A stretch of 64,000 nt of DNA, taken from positions 1 to 64,000 of the forward strand of contig JAGKXD010000005.1 of NCBI GenBank assembly GCA_021151525.1, given 5' to 3'. Made by a program: the position numbers and the translations under genes. Positions 43,901 through 51,560 of the stretch are shown here, one piece after another. Below the pieces are notes generated by a model that was given only the letters and a program-made list of their open reading frames with translations, was not told the DNA's origin and did no database searches. The first letter of the stretch is position 1. The number at the start of each line of letters is the position of its first letter. This DNA is from Cellvibrionaceae bacterium (lineage in GTDB: Bacteria > Pseudomonadota > Gammaproteobacteria > Pseudomonadales > Cellvibrionaceae).

Positions 43901-45788
43901 GAATGACATCTATAATGCCCGGAAGGTTGTAGCTAAGCTGAAAATCGTGAAGCCAAATAACACCATCACTCTTTCTATTAATAGCGTATGGATTTTCAGA
44001 AATAACTCGCAGCCCTAAATTTTCCAATAAGGGAATCGCATCAGACAGCTCAATTGTTTTGGATTTTCTAAACACCTTAAAACGCACCACGTTAGCTTCA
44101 ACGCCCACTGGCTGATAGAAGCTCATCGCAATATCATCAGGCGTAATTAACTCTCCCATTGAGGCTATATCATGCACCGCGGTGCGCGCTTCAAAATGTT
44201 CTTTATAGGAAGACGAAAATGCATCGCGATACTCGTGCAACAAGCGCACTGCTTTTTCTTCACCAAGCGATTCCGTCAGGGAATTTTGCAAATGATCTTC
44301 CCAAGAACGCGAAATCTCACGAATTTGGCGTTCCAATTTTTCTTGATTGAATTCCAATGGAAGTTTTGGATCCACTTTGAAAACCAAGTGTACCCGCGCC
44401 AAAATAGATTCTGAAAAATACGTATTAAATTCAATCTCCGTTGAATTTATGTTGCTGCCAATAATATCCTGAATGCGTAACCGCATTTGGGTTGTAAACA
44501 CATCCCGCGGCACATACACCAAACAACTGACAAATTTTCCAAACAGATCTTTACGCATAAATAAACGAACCATGTAACGTTCGTTGATTTGTGCAATAGC
44601 GGTAACTGTTTCATAAAGCTCTGAACTATTGCTAAGAAAGAGTTCATCTCGGGGAAAGGTCGTGAGAATTTGCTGAAGCGATTTTCCATCATGGCTTTTT
44701 GCATTCAAGCCAGAGCGTTCAAATACTTTATTGACCTTGTTTCGAATTACTGGAATTTTGCTCGGCACCATGGTGTAGACGTTTGATGTATACAAACCTA
44801 AAAAACGTATTTCTCCAATTACATCACCACTTTCATTAAATTGCTTTACAACAACATAATCTGAATATGCTTGGCGATGAATACGAGCTCTCACTGCCGA
44901 TTTCGAAAAAGTTAATACTTGGGGCGCAAGATGAAACCTTGCCATACCCGGGTTTAAATTATCCGCATCAGCGTAATTAGCCTCCCCGCCTTTGTGCGCA
45001 AAAAGCCCTAAACGCTTTTCAACTTTTTCACGTAAAAATTTTTTCCCGTTGTTTTCACCAAATTCATATTCACTACTACCAAGAAACGTAAAATTATTAT
45101 CACGCAGCCATGCTAAAAATTCCCGACTTTCACCCACGTTTGCCACGGCAGCCGATTTAGTTGCATTGTTTAAGTTTTCTTCCGCAGCCACGACTGCTTG
45201 TAACATTAACGGAAAATCACTCACCACCCTACTGAGTTCAGCAAGAACCGATTGCAAACTTTGGGTAATATCTTCCAGCTCAGATTTAAGCGTGAGTAAA
45301 TTAATTTCTAAATAGACGAAGGCTTCTTTATTACCCGTAACGTCATTGGCATTAAGAATAGCCATCAATTGATGTTGGCTGTCGCGTTGTACATTTAGCA
45401 CAGTGCTTTTTATGGCGTGAATAGCAATGTTGCGACGATTGAGTTCAATGCGAATGGAATCCACCAAAAACGGCATGTCGGTTTGATGCACCACTAAAAC
45501 TGTATGAGGACACACCCAGCCTTCGGCATCGAGCTTGGGATTAACCAGGCTTACTTTGGGTCTCTGGCCGTCATAGACCTGAATATATCGCCACCATTGG
45601 TAAGCACCACCAAAAACATCTCCCAAATACCGACCAGCCAATTCATCTAGCGGAAACCGAGAAAAATAGGACTCAATAAACGTTAAAAATCCTGCAAGTT
45701 CAGAAGCAGGCAGTTTTTCGCTGGCAAAATTGCTCAAGTCTTGCACAAATGCGGTTAAGTCTTGAGTAGTGGCTAACTGACTATTCAC
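40923..45788 (-). CDS. gdhB: NAD-specific glutamate dehydrogenase, 180-kDa class
   Basis: A 1,621-residue NAD-dependent glutamate dehydrogenase that deaminates glutamate to 2-oxoglutarate and ammonia, mainly catabolically. The large N-terminal regulatory part carries ACT-like folds (for example near VLVVHQTDMPFLVDSIR), and the catalytic domain (about residues 720-1230) has KGGFVCKQPP with the substrate Lys, GGLRWSDRLQDYRTEVLGLVKA-type sequence, and the Rossmann region near VVGIGDMAGDVFGNG. The start is GTG, with AAGGAG seven bases upstream. Divergent from the moxR cluster; this gdhB-moxR-bat order is also known in Pseudomonas. Confidence 0.96.
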   Translation of the reverse strand: MNSQLATTQDLTAFVQDLSNFASEKLPASELAGFLTFIESYFSRFPLDELAGRYLGDVFGGAYQWWRYIQVYDGQRPKVSLVNPKLDAEGWVCPHTVLVVHQTDMPFLVDSIRIELNRRNIAIHAIKSTVLNVQRDSQHQLMAILNANDVTGNKEAFVYLEINLLTLKSELEDITQSLQSVLAELSRVVSDFPLMLQAVVAAEENLNNATKSAAVANVGESREFLAWLRDNNFTFLGSSEYEFGENNGKKFLREKVEKRLGLFAHKGGEANYADADNLNPGMARFHLAPQVLTFSKSAVRARIHRQAYSDYVVVKQFNESGDVIGEIRFLGLYTSNVYTMVPSKIPVIRNKVNKVFERSGLNAKSHDGKSLQQILTTFPRDELFLSNSSELYETVTAIAQINERYMVRLFMRKDLFGKFVSCLVYVPRDVFTTQMRLRIQDIIGSNINSTEIEFNTYFSESILARVHLVFKVDPKLPLEFNQEKLERQIREISRSWEDHLQNSLTESLGEEKAVRLLHEYRDAFSSSYKEHFEARTAVHDIASMGELITPDDIAMSFYQPVGVEANVVRFKVFRKSKTIELSDAIPLLENLGLRVISENPYAINRKSDGVIWLHDFQLSYNLPGIIDVIRVKDVFQEAFSAAWHKQTVNDSFNKLVLSAELNWREVFVLRAYAGYMHQTLFNFAQHYIADALVNHRNIAQLLIKLFNLKFNPELSVGENARVFEINQLRESINGQLNAVENLNEDRILRRFLVLIDGSLRTNYFQQAEDGNEKNYLSIKLNTRSIPEVPEPRPLYEIYVYSLRVEGVHLRGGKVARGGLRWSDRLQDYRTEVLGLVKAQQVKNAVIVPNGAKGGFVCKQPPLAGGREAVQQEAIACYKVFIRGLLDLTDNLVDGKLVPPKNVVRYDDDDPYLVVAADKGTATFSDIANSISAEYNHWLGDAFASGGSQGYDHKGMGITARGAWISVMRHFREKNINIQDEDFTVVGIGDMAGDVFGNGMLLSEHICLQAAFNHMHIFIDPTPDSAKSVGERKRLFNTPKTTWADYDKSLISNGGGIFNRDAKAISISPEMKKAFGIYEDSLAPNELISALLKAPVDLIWNGGIGTYVKSSSETHAEVGDKANDSLRVNGNELRCKVFGEGGNLGMTQRGRIEYALNGGACNTDFIDNAGGVDCSDHEVNVKILLNEVVSNGDLTPKQRNQLLATMTDNVANLVLKNNYRQTQAISVAEVESLARGAEYRRFMSTLENQKRLNRKLEFLPSDDVLLERQSHSLALTRPELAILISYAKAVLKEDLAAENIADDNYIAKAIEGAFPTRIASEYFAPLYNHRLKREIVATQIANDMVNNMGISFAQRLMESTGATVGEVAKAYITARDVYQMENFISDLKSLDYKIPTKIQYELMINMMRRVRRATRWFLRNRRSNINPAAEVEFFAPAVSMISEQLPTLLLGGQLEELQGQYQRLQESGVPQDIIIRATSASYLFSGLSVAEASRRSNRAMNEVTELYFGISEALSLPWFANQIAHLKVETFWQAMARETYMDDLESQLRSLTISLIKFSTEKSGVAVLLDRWSTQQAVLIHRWKQMVNELQAASSTDFSVFSVALRELLDLAQATQHCDVIQ

Positions 45789-45865
45789 GATAAAGCTCCT
45801 TTACATCTGAATGGGTAGCGCAAGGTATTATTTACGGCTTTGCATTAAGCCTAGCCTAAAAATAG

Positions 45866-46030
45866 ATGTCAGCCCCCATGAGCCGTTCACTCGGCCTTAT
45901 AAAAATCTTAATTGGCGCACTTAGCCTATTGAAAAATAAGGAACTGCCACCAAATGTTGCGGTCTATGCGCGCACCAATGGATGTTATTATTCGGTGATT
46001 CTTGAGAACGACTATTTTCGATTAACCTGA
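45866..46030 (+). CDS. Small ORF just upstream of moxR
   Basis: A 54-codon frame from ATG 45866 (second in-frame ATG at 45878) to TGA at 46028-46030, ending 14 bases before the moxR ATG. The predicted product has a hydrophobic N-terminal part (LGLIKILIGALSLL) and a C-terminal part rich in aromatic residues (VAVYARTNGCYYSVILEND). Composition looks protein-like, but no ribosome site precedes either ATG and I recognise no family. It could be a real small protein, a leader peptide for moxR or chance. Confidence 0.35.
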   Translation: MSAPMSRSLGLIKILIGALSLLKNKELPPNVAVYARTNGCYYSVILENDYFRLT

Positions 46031-46044
46031 AGGCAATCTTGTTT

Positions 46045-47004
46045 ATGAGTAATTTCCAACAGATTCAAACCTTAAAACTCTGGATGAACGATCAAATTAT
46101 TGGTCAGGAACACTTGGTAGAGCGCTTGCTCATCGCCCTCCTTGCCGATGGTCATTTATTAGTCGAAGGCGCCCCCGGTTTGGCTAAAACCAAAGCCATT
46201 AAAACGCTATCCCAAGCGATAGAAGGTGATTTTCACCGCATTCAATTTACCCCAGATTTACTGCCAGCCGATGTCACGGGTACGGATATCTATCGCCCAC
46301 AGCAAGGTACATTTGAATTTCAACCCGGCCCAATTTTTCACAACCTAGTGCTGGCCGATGAAATCAACCGAGCGCCGGCCAAGGTGCAATCGGCGCTGCT
46401 GGAAGCCATGGCTGAACGCCAAGTTTCCGTGGGGAGTAAAACTTACCCGCTTCCAGCCTTGTTTATGGTGATGGCAACCCAGAACCCAATCGAACAGGAA
46501 GGAACCTATCCACTTCCTGAAGCCCAGTTAGACCGTTTCCTTTTACATGTGAATGTGGATTACCCCGATGTAGCTGCCGAGCGTCGCATTTTGCAGTTGG
46601 TGCGCAATGAAGCCACAGCCGCTCCTGCCGCAACGCCCGCTACCATTACTCAAACCACATTAATGGCCGCGCGCAAAGAAATTTTAGAAATTCACATGGC
46701 GGCGAGCGTTGAGGAATACATCGTTCAGCTAATTAACGCGACTCGTCGCCCTGAACATTACAGCGTCGAACTTGCTGAGATGTTGGAATATGGCGCAAGC
46801 CCCCGCGGCACCATTGCACTCGACCGTTGCGCTCGCGCTTACGCATGGCTGCAAGGCAAAGATTTTGTTAGCCCCGACGATGTACAAGCTGTTATTCACG
46901 ATTGCTTACGCCACCGTTTAATTTTGAGCTTCGAAGCAGAAGCAAGTGGCATCAACAGCAATAAAGTGATCGATACTTTATTGAGCGCCGTGCCGCTGTC
47001 TTAG
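46045..47004 (+). CDS. MoxR-family AAA+ ATPase
   Basis: A 319-residue MoxR ATPase, thought to act as a chaperone that helps mature or insert metal cofactors into von Willebrand factor A (VWA) proteins. Walker A GAPGLAKT near residue 42, Walker B VLADEINRAP near 107, sensor 1 ATQNPIEQEGTYPLPEAQ and the arginine-finger region DRF follow the family pattern. The ATG at 46045 is chosen; a TTG two codons earlier is in frame. It leads a six-gene cluster with DUF58, DUF4381, two VWA proteins and BatD, the standard moxR-bat arrangement. Confidence 0.93.
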   Translation: MSNFQQIQTLKLWMNDQIIGQEHLVERLLIALLADGHLLVEGAPGLAKTKAIKTLSQAIEGDFHRIQFTPDLLPADVTGTDIYRPQQGTFEFQPGPIFHNLVLADEINRAPAKVQSALLEAMAERQVSVGSKTYPLPALFMVMATQNPIEQEGTYPLPEAQLDRFLLHVNVDYPDVAAERRILQLVRNEATAAPAATPATITQTTLMAARKEILEIHMAASVEEYIVQLINATRRPEHYSVELAEMLEYGASPRGTIALDRCARAYAWLQGKDFVSPDDVQAVIHDCLRHRLILSFEAEASGINSNKVIDTLLSAVPLS

Positions 47005-47033
47005 TTGCTATTCATTCCACATGTTAGGGCTTA

Positions 47034-47993
47034 ATGAAGATGCAACAGACAGGTTTGAAAATTAGCGAACAACTCGCACATTTAAATCCAAAAGGCGCTT
47101 ATGTTGGGTTAAGCAATTTATTGCGTGTGCGTTTTGCCGCGCAAGATTTGCGTTTGTTTGTACCGCGCGCCGTAAAAAGCCAACTCAACGGTGCTGAACG
47201 CACTCGTTTTCGCGGGCGCGGAATGGATTTTGAAGAGGTTCGCCTGTATCAACCCGGCGATGATGTGCGCAGTATAGATTGGCGAGTAACTGCACGCACG
47301 CAAGTTCCACATACCAAACTCTATCGCGAAGAACGCGAGCGTCCCGTTTTTATTTTAGTCGATCAACGTTCCCCCATGTTTTTTGGCAGCCAGCGCTGTT
47401 TCAAATCTGTTCTCGCTGCGCATATTGGTGCAAACCTCGCGTGGGCTGCATTAAGTAATAGCGATCGCATTGGTGGTTTGGTATTTGGTGATAATACCCA
47501 GCGAGATATTCGCCCGCGTCGGAGCAAGCACGCTGTTTTAGAGTTTTTACATCAACTGCAAGAATTTAATCAGCAATTACGCTCGCCTATAGCGCCACCG
47601 GAAAGCACAAAACTCGAAGCAATTCTCAGCGATGCGCGACGCATGGCAAAACCCGGTTGTGCATTATTTATCGTTAGCGATTTTCACGATTACGATCAAT
47701 CGTGCGAGCAGCAATTGTTTGAGCTAGCTCGCCACACTGATGTCACACTCATTCACGTGCTTGATCCTTTGGAAAAACACTTACACAGTAATGCACGTTT
47801 AAGTGTGAGCGATGGCGTTAACCGGCTGCAACTACCAACAAATGATCCAAATTTCCAACAAGCCTATGAAAGTGCTTACAGCAAGCGTTTGGATTTTTTA
47901 ACACGCAGTGTAAAACGTTTAAATATCCCCCTGCTTTCATACGCAACCACCGACAATTTGCAGCTCCTGCTGCGTGAACGATTTGCAGCGTAA
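47034..47993 (+). CDS. DUF58 domain protein of the moxR-bat cluster
   Basis: A 319-residue protein with the DUF58 core (RFRGRGMDFEEVRLYQPGDDVRSIDWR split over residues 63-84), which often precedes a degenerate VWA-like fold; the C-terminal half here (FILVDQRSPMFFG, ALFIVSDFHDYD) fits a VWA domain with a weakened metal site. No membrane helix is evident. It lies 29 bases after moxR. DUF58 proteins are regular partners of MoxR ATPases; the exact role is unknown. Confidence 0.9.
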   Translation: MKMQQTGLKISEQLAHLNPKGAYVGLSNLLRVRFAAQDLRLFVPRAVKSQLNGAERTRFRGRGMDFEEVRLYQPGDDVRSIDWRVTARTQVPHTKLYREERERPVFILVDQRSPMFFGSQRCFKSVLAAHIGANLAWAALSNSDRIGGLVFGDNTQRDIRPRRSKHAVLEFLHQLQEFNQQLRSPIAPPESTKLEAILSDARRMAKPGCALFIVSDFHDYDQSCEQQLFELARHTDVTLIHVLDPLEKHLHSNARLSVSDGVNRLQLPTNDPNFQQAYESAYSKRLDFLTRSVKRLNIPLLSYATTDNLQLLLRERFAA

Positions 47994-48005
47994 AAATAAC
48001 AGCTT

Positions 48006-48578
48006 ATGAATTCACAAGATCCCTCTTTATCAACCACACAAGCAAACCAAGCGCAAGACCCGCTGGCACAGCTTCAGGATATTCACTTGCCCGCTGAAAT
48101 TGGCATTTGGCCGCCCGCGTGGGGCTGGTGGGTATTAATTATTCTTATCGCTGTTGTAGTTTATGCAGCAGTATTTTTTTTCAAACGAAAAAAAACACGC
48201 AATGCTTACCGCGCTTTGGCGGAAGCAGAATTAGTTAACATCAACGCTCAATATGGCGCTGATCAAAACTCAGAATACCTGCAAGCGCTTAGCGTTATTT
48301 TACGTCGCACTGCGTTGAGCGGTTTTGGTAAAACTTTTAATGCGAGCCTTAAAGGCAATGAATGGCTTGCATGGCTTGATAATCAATGCGCAAAAACCAA
48401 TCAACAATTTAGTTTAGGGGTGGGGACCGCACTCCTAATTGGCCCCTATCAAAAAAGCCCAGAGTTTGATCGCAATACATTGCACAACTTAAGTATGTTG
48501 TGGATTAGAGAACACCGCAATCAATGGCAGCAATCAAAAAAAGAAACTGCGCATCAAGAGGTTGCCAATCATGTTTGA
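48006..48578 (+). CDS. DUF4381 membrane protein
   Basis: A 190-residue protein of the DUF4381 family. One membrane helix at about residues 40-61 (WWVLIILIAVVVYAAVFFF) follows the conserved DIHLPAEIGIWPPAWGWW block. The cytoplasmic part is helical and contains the conserved YLQALSVILRRTAL. It is the constant third member of moxR clusters in gammaproteobacteria, function unknown. Its last 8 bases overlap the start of the first VWA gene. Confidence 0.9.
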   Translation: MNSQDPSLSTTQANQAQDPLAQLQDIHLPAEIGIWPPAWGWWVLIILIAVVVYAAVFFFKRKKTRNAYRALAEAELVNINAQYGADQNSEYLQALSVILRRTALSGFGKTFNASLKGNEWLAWLDNQCAKTNQQFSLGVGTALLIGPYQKSPEFDRNTLHNLSMLWIREHRNQWQQSKKETAHQEVANHV

Positions 48579-49590
48579 ATTGCAATGGCCTTGGTTGCTC
48601 GCGCTACTACCGCTCCCCTTATTGATTTATTTTCTTCCTGCACAGAAAAAAGACGATGCCGCATTGCGCGTACCTTTTTTTGCACAAGTAAAAAGTATCG
48701 AAACCCAAACACATGCGTTGCGCAGTAAAAAAAGTGCAGGTCTTGTTGCGCTCTGGTTTATTTGGGCTGCATTAGTCTTGGCAGCTGCTAATCCGCAATG
48801 GATTGGCGAACCCGTCAGCATTCCCAACAGCGGCCGAGATTTATTGATCGCCGTAGATATTTCGGGCAGCATGAAAATTCCTGACATGAAATATCAAGGT
48901 CAGGAAATTACACGCCTAAGTGCAGTAAAAATGGTGGTTGGTGATTTTGTAAAAAATCGTAAGAGTGATCGCTTGGGTTTAGTGTTATTCGGCACCCAAG
49001 CTTATCTGCAAGCGCCGCTCACTTATGATCGTCAAACCGTTAATACATTGCTGCAAGAAACTGAAATTGGATTTGCTGGCGAGCAAACCTCTATTGGTGA
49101 TGCAATTGGTCTTGCCATAAAACGTCTGCGCGCACGACCCGATGCTCAACGAGTACTTATCGTTCTCACCGATGGAGCAAATACAGCGGGTGAATTAGAG
49201 CCTGTTAAAGCCGCTGAGCTTGCCGAAAAAGAACACGTAAAAATTTACACCATAGGTTTTGGTGCAGAAGAAATGGAGGTGGATAACGGATTCTTTGGTA
49301 AACGCAAAGTAAACCCCTCTGCCGATTTGGATGAAACGACTATGCGTGCAATTGCCGATAAAACTGGCGGCCAATATTTTCGTGCACGCAGCTTAGAAGA
49401 ATTAAACGAAGTTCATCAAGCATTAAATCGCTTGGAACCCATAGATTCAGAAGAAGAAAAATTCCGCCCTATCAAGAGTTTATTTTTCTACCCTCTGGCA
49501 TTAGCGTTTGTGCTGAGCCTACTGTGGGCATTATTTTCTGTACTACCTCATTTTCGCCCTCAGCAAAATGCTGAAGGAGTTAACTCATGA
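48571..49590 (+). CDS. batA: BatA-like VWA membrane protein
   Basis: A 339-residue protein with two N-terminal membrane helices (about residues 7-23 and 58-75), a VWA domain exposed to the periplasm (about 88-290) and a C-terminal helix (about 310-330). The MIDAS metal site is complete: DISGS (Asp96-Ser98-Ser100), the conserved Thr near QTSIGDAIG and the Asp in VLTDGANTAG. It overlaps DUF4381 by 8 bases and the next VWA gene by 4. In Bacteroides the Bat proteins were linked to aerotolerance; here a role in envelope stress is inferred. Confidence 0.92.
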   Translation: MFELQWPWLLALLPLPLLIYFLPAQKKDDAALRVPFFAQVKSIETQTHALRSKKSAGLVALWFIWAALVLAAANPQWIGEPVSIPNSGRDLLIAVDISGSMKIPDMKYQGQEITRLSAVKMVVGDFVKNRKSDRLGLVLFGTQAYLQAPLTYDRQTVNTLLQETEIGFAGEQTSIGDAIGLAIKRLRARPDAQRVLIVLTDGANTAGELEPVKAAELAEKEHVKIYTIGFGAEEMEVDNGFFGKRKVNPSADLDETTMRAIADKTGGQYFRARSLEELNEVHQALNRLEPIDSEEEKFRPIKSLFFYPLALAFVLSLLWALFSVLPHFRPQQNAEGVNS

Positions 49591-51554
49591 ATTATTTACA
49601 TGAACAATTATCGCTAATCAGCATCCAGTTCCATTGGCTGCGCCCCTATTGGTTACTCGCACTTATCCCCGCGCTTGCTCTGGTCGTTTTTTTGTGGCGA
49701 CAAAAGCGCGAAGCCTACCAATGGCAACAACTTGTTGCGCCAGAATTGCTTCCTTTTTTATTAGATGGCAAAACAGTTCAAACCAAAAAATCATTACTGT
49801 GGGTTTTATTAGTAACCTGGATTTTCGGTGCTATAGCAATCGCAGGGCCGTCATGGGTTAAGCGACCCATGCCTGTAGAAAAAAATCAAAATGCACTGGT
49901 GATTTTGCTAGACCTCTCCTACTCAATGATTAGCGAAGATATAAAACCTTCGCGCATTGCACGCGCGCGTTTAAAAATTGCCGATATTTTGCGCGAACGC
50001 AAAGATGGCCAAACGGCGTTAGTTGCCTACGCAGGTGAGGCTCACACGGTAACGCCACTCAGCGATGACAATTCAACTATCCTAAGCTTATTGTCCTCCA
50101 TGCATCCCAATATTATGCCGCTACAAGGCAGCAATACCGAAGCAGCTGTTGAACGAGGCATTCAATTGCTACACGATGCCGGTGCAACCCAAGGCGACTT
50201 ATTACTGGTTACTGACGGCGTAGTACCAGAAGCTTTCAGTACAATTAAAAGTTTGTTGGCAGGAAAAAAAATTCATTTGAATATTTTAGGTGTAGGCACA
50301 ACACAACCTGCACCAATTCCAAGCTCCAACGGTGGATTTCTGAAAGATAACGCAGGAAATATAATTACCACTCAATTGAACAGCAATGAACTCTCACAAC
50401 TTGCGCAATCACTGGGCAGCCGGTACCACGAAATTGTCAGCTCCAATAGTGATATCGAATACTTAAAGCCCCGTGAAACTAAAGATGATGCCACTGCTCC
50501 GAAGCTCGAACGCGATTTTGATCAATGGATAGATCAAGGCTATTGGTTAGTTTTTATTTTGCTGCCCGTTGCACTCTTTTGTTTCAGACGCGGAGTTTTA
50601 TTATCACTACTGCTAATTCCACTTGTAGGATTCGCCCCCTCACCTAGTTACGCACTGGGTTTGGACGATGTATGGCTTACCAAAGACCAGCAGGCACAAC
50701 GCGACTTAAAAAATGGCGATGCAAAAAAAGCCGCCGAACAATTTGAATCGCAAGAATGGAAAGCCAGCGCCCAGTATCGCGCAGGAGATTATCAAGCTGC
50801 CGCTGAATCATTCGCAAAAATTGATACAGCTAACGCCCAATACAATCGCGGGAATGCATTAGCAAAAGCCGGTAAGTTGCAAGATGCAATTAAAGCCTAT
50901 GATGAAGCGCTCAAGCGCGACAGCAACTTGGATGATGCAAAAAAAAATCGCGATTTGGTTGAAAAGCTGCTGAAACAGCAAGAACAAAACAAACAAAAGA
51001 ATGATCAGAACAAGGATAACAACGATAAAAATCAGGACGATAAAAAAGACCAACAAGATAAACAAAATCAAAATGATCAAGATCAAAAGCAGAACAAAGA
51101 CAAACAGGATCAAAAAGACGAAAACGAAAAACAGCAAGAATCAAAAAATCAGGATGCAAAAAAAGACCAAGAGCGAAATAGCCAAAGCTCAAGTGGTAAC
51201 AATGAGCAACAAAAAGAGTCTGACCAACGCAATTCACAAGCAGCTAGCAGTACTGCTGCCAATCAAGCTCAAGCTGGTCAATCCTCTGCATCTAGTGCTG
51301 GCGCACAACCGCAGGCTGCTCAGGAATCTTCAGCCGCTTCTTCTGCACAATCTGCGCAGCAACAAACGACCATTGATCAAAACAATTTAACTGAAGAGCA
51401 GAAACAAGCGCTCGAACAATGGTTGCGCCGCGTGCCCGATGACCCAGGTGGTTTACTACGTAATAAATTTAAATATCAGTACGATTTAAATCGCCAGAAG
51501 CAGAGAAATGGCGAATTAGAATCACCAAAAAATAACGCAGATCAACGTTTGTAA
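49587..51554 (+). CDS. BatB/BatC fusion: VWA plus TPR protein
   Basis: A 655-residue protein combining BatB and BatC. Two N-terminal helices (about 21-38 and 69-87), VWA domain with MIDAS DLSYS (Asp109-Ser111-Ser113), further helices (about 322-362), then TPR repeats (about 370-455; QFESQEWKASAQYRAGDYQAA, AQYNRGNALAKAGKLQDAI). Next comes a stretch of about 130 residues almost wholly Lys, Gln, Asp, Asn and Glu, followed by a Ser/Ala/Gln-rich part, ending in the conserved RRVPDDPGGLLRNKF tail. The gene overlaps batA by 4 bases and ends 6 before batD. Confidence 0.92.
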   Translation: MNYLHEQLSLISIQFHWLRPYWLLALIPALALVVFLWRQKREAYQWQQLVAPELLPFLLDGKTVQTKKSLLWVLLVTWIFGAIAIAGPSWVKRPMPVEKNQNALVILLDLSYSMISEDIKPSRIARARLKIADILRERKDGQTALVAYAGEAHTVTPLSDDNSTILSLLSSMHPNIMPLQGSNTEAAVERGIQLLHDAGATQGDLLLVTDGVVPEAFSTIKSLLAGKKIHLNILGVGTTQPAPIPSSNGGFLKDNAGNIITTQLNSNELSQLAQSLGSRYHEIVSSNSDIEYLKPRETKDDATAPKLERDFDQWIDQGYWLVFILLPVALFCFRRGVLLSLLLIPLVGFAPSPSYALGLDDVWLTKDQQAQRDLKNGDAKKAAEQFESQEWKASAQYRAGDYQAAAESFAKIDTANAQYNRGNALAKAGKLQDAIKAYDEALKRDSNLDDAKKNRDLVEKLLKQQEQNKQKNDQNKDNNDKNQDDKKDQQDKQNQNDQDQKQNKDKQDQKDENEKQQESKNQDAKKDQERNSQSSSGNNEQQKESDQRNSQAASSTAANQAQAGQSSASSAGAQPQAAQESSAASSAQSAQQQTTIDQNNLTEEQKQALEQWLRRVPDDPGGLLRNKFKYQYDLNRQKQRNGELESPKNNADQRL

Positions 51555-51560
51555 TTAAGA

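Noticed and set aside
50859..51390. Long open frames on both strands in the middle of the batB/C gene
   Set aside because: They are shadows of the Lys/Gln/Asp/Asn-rich repeat-like codons, which leave several frames open; antisense products are poly-Ile/Leu/Phe.
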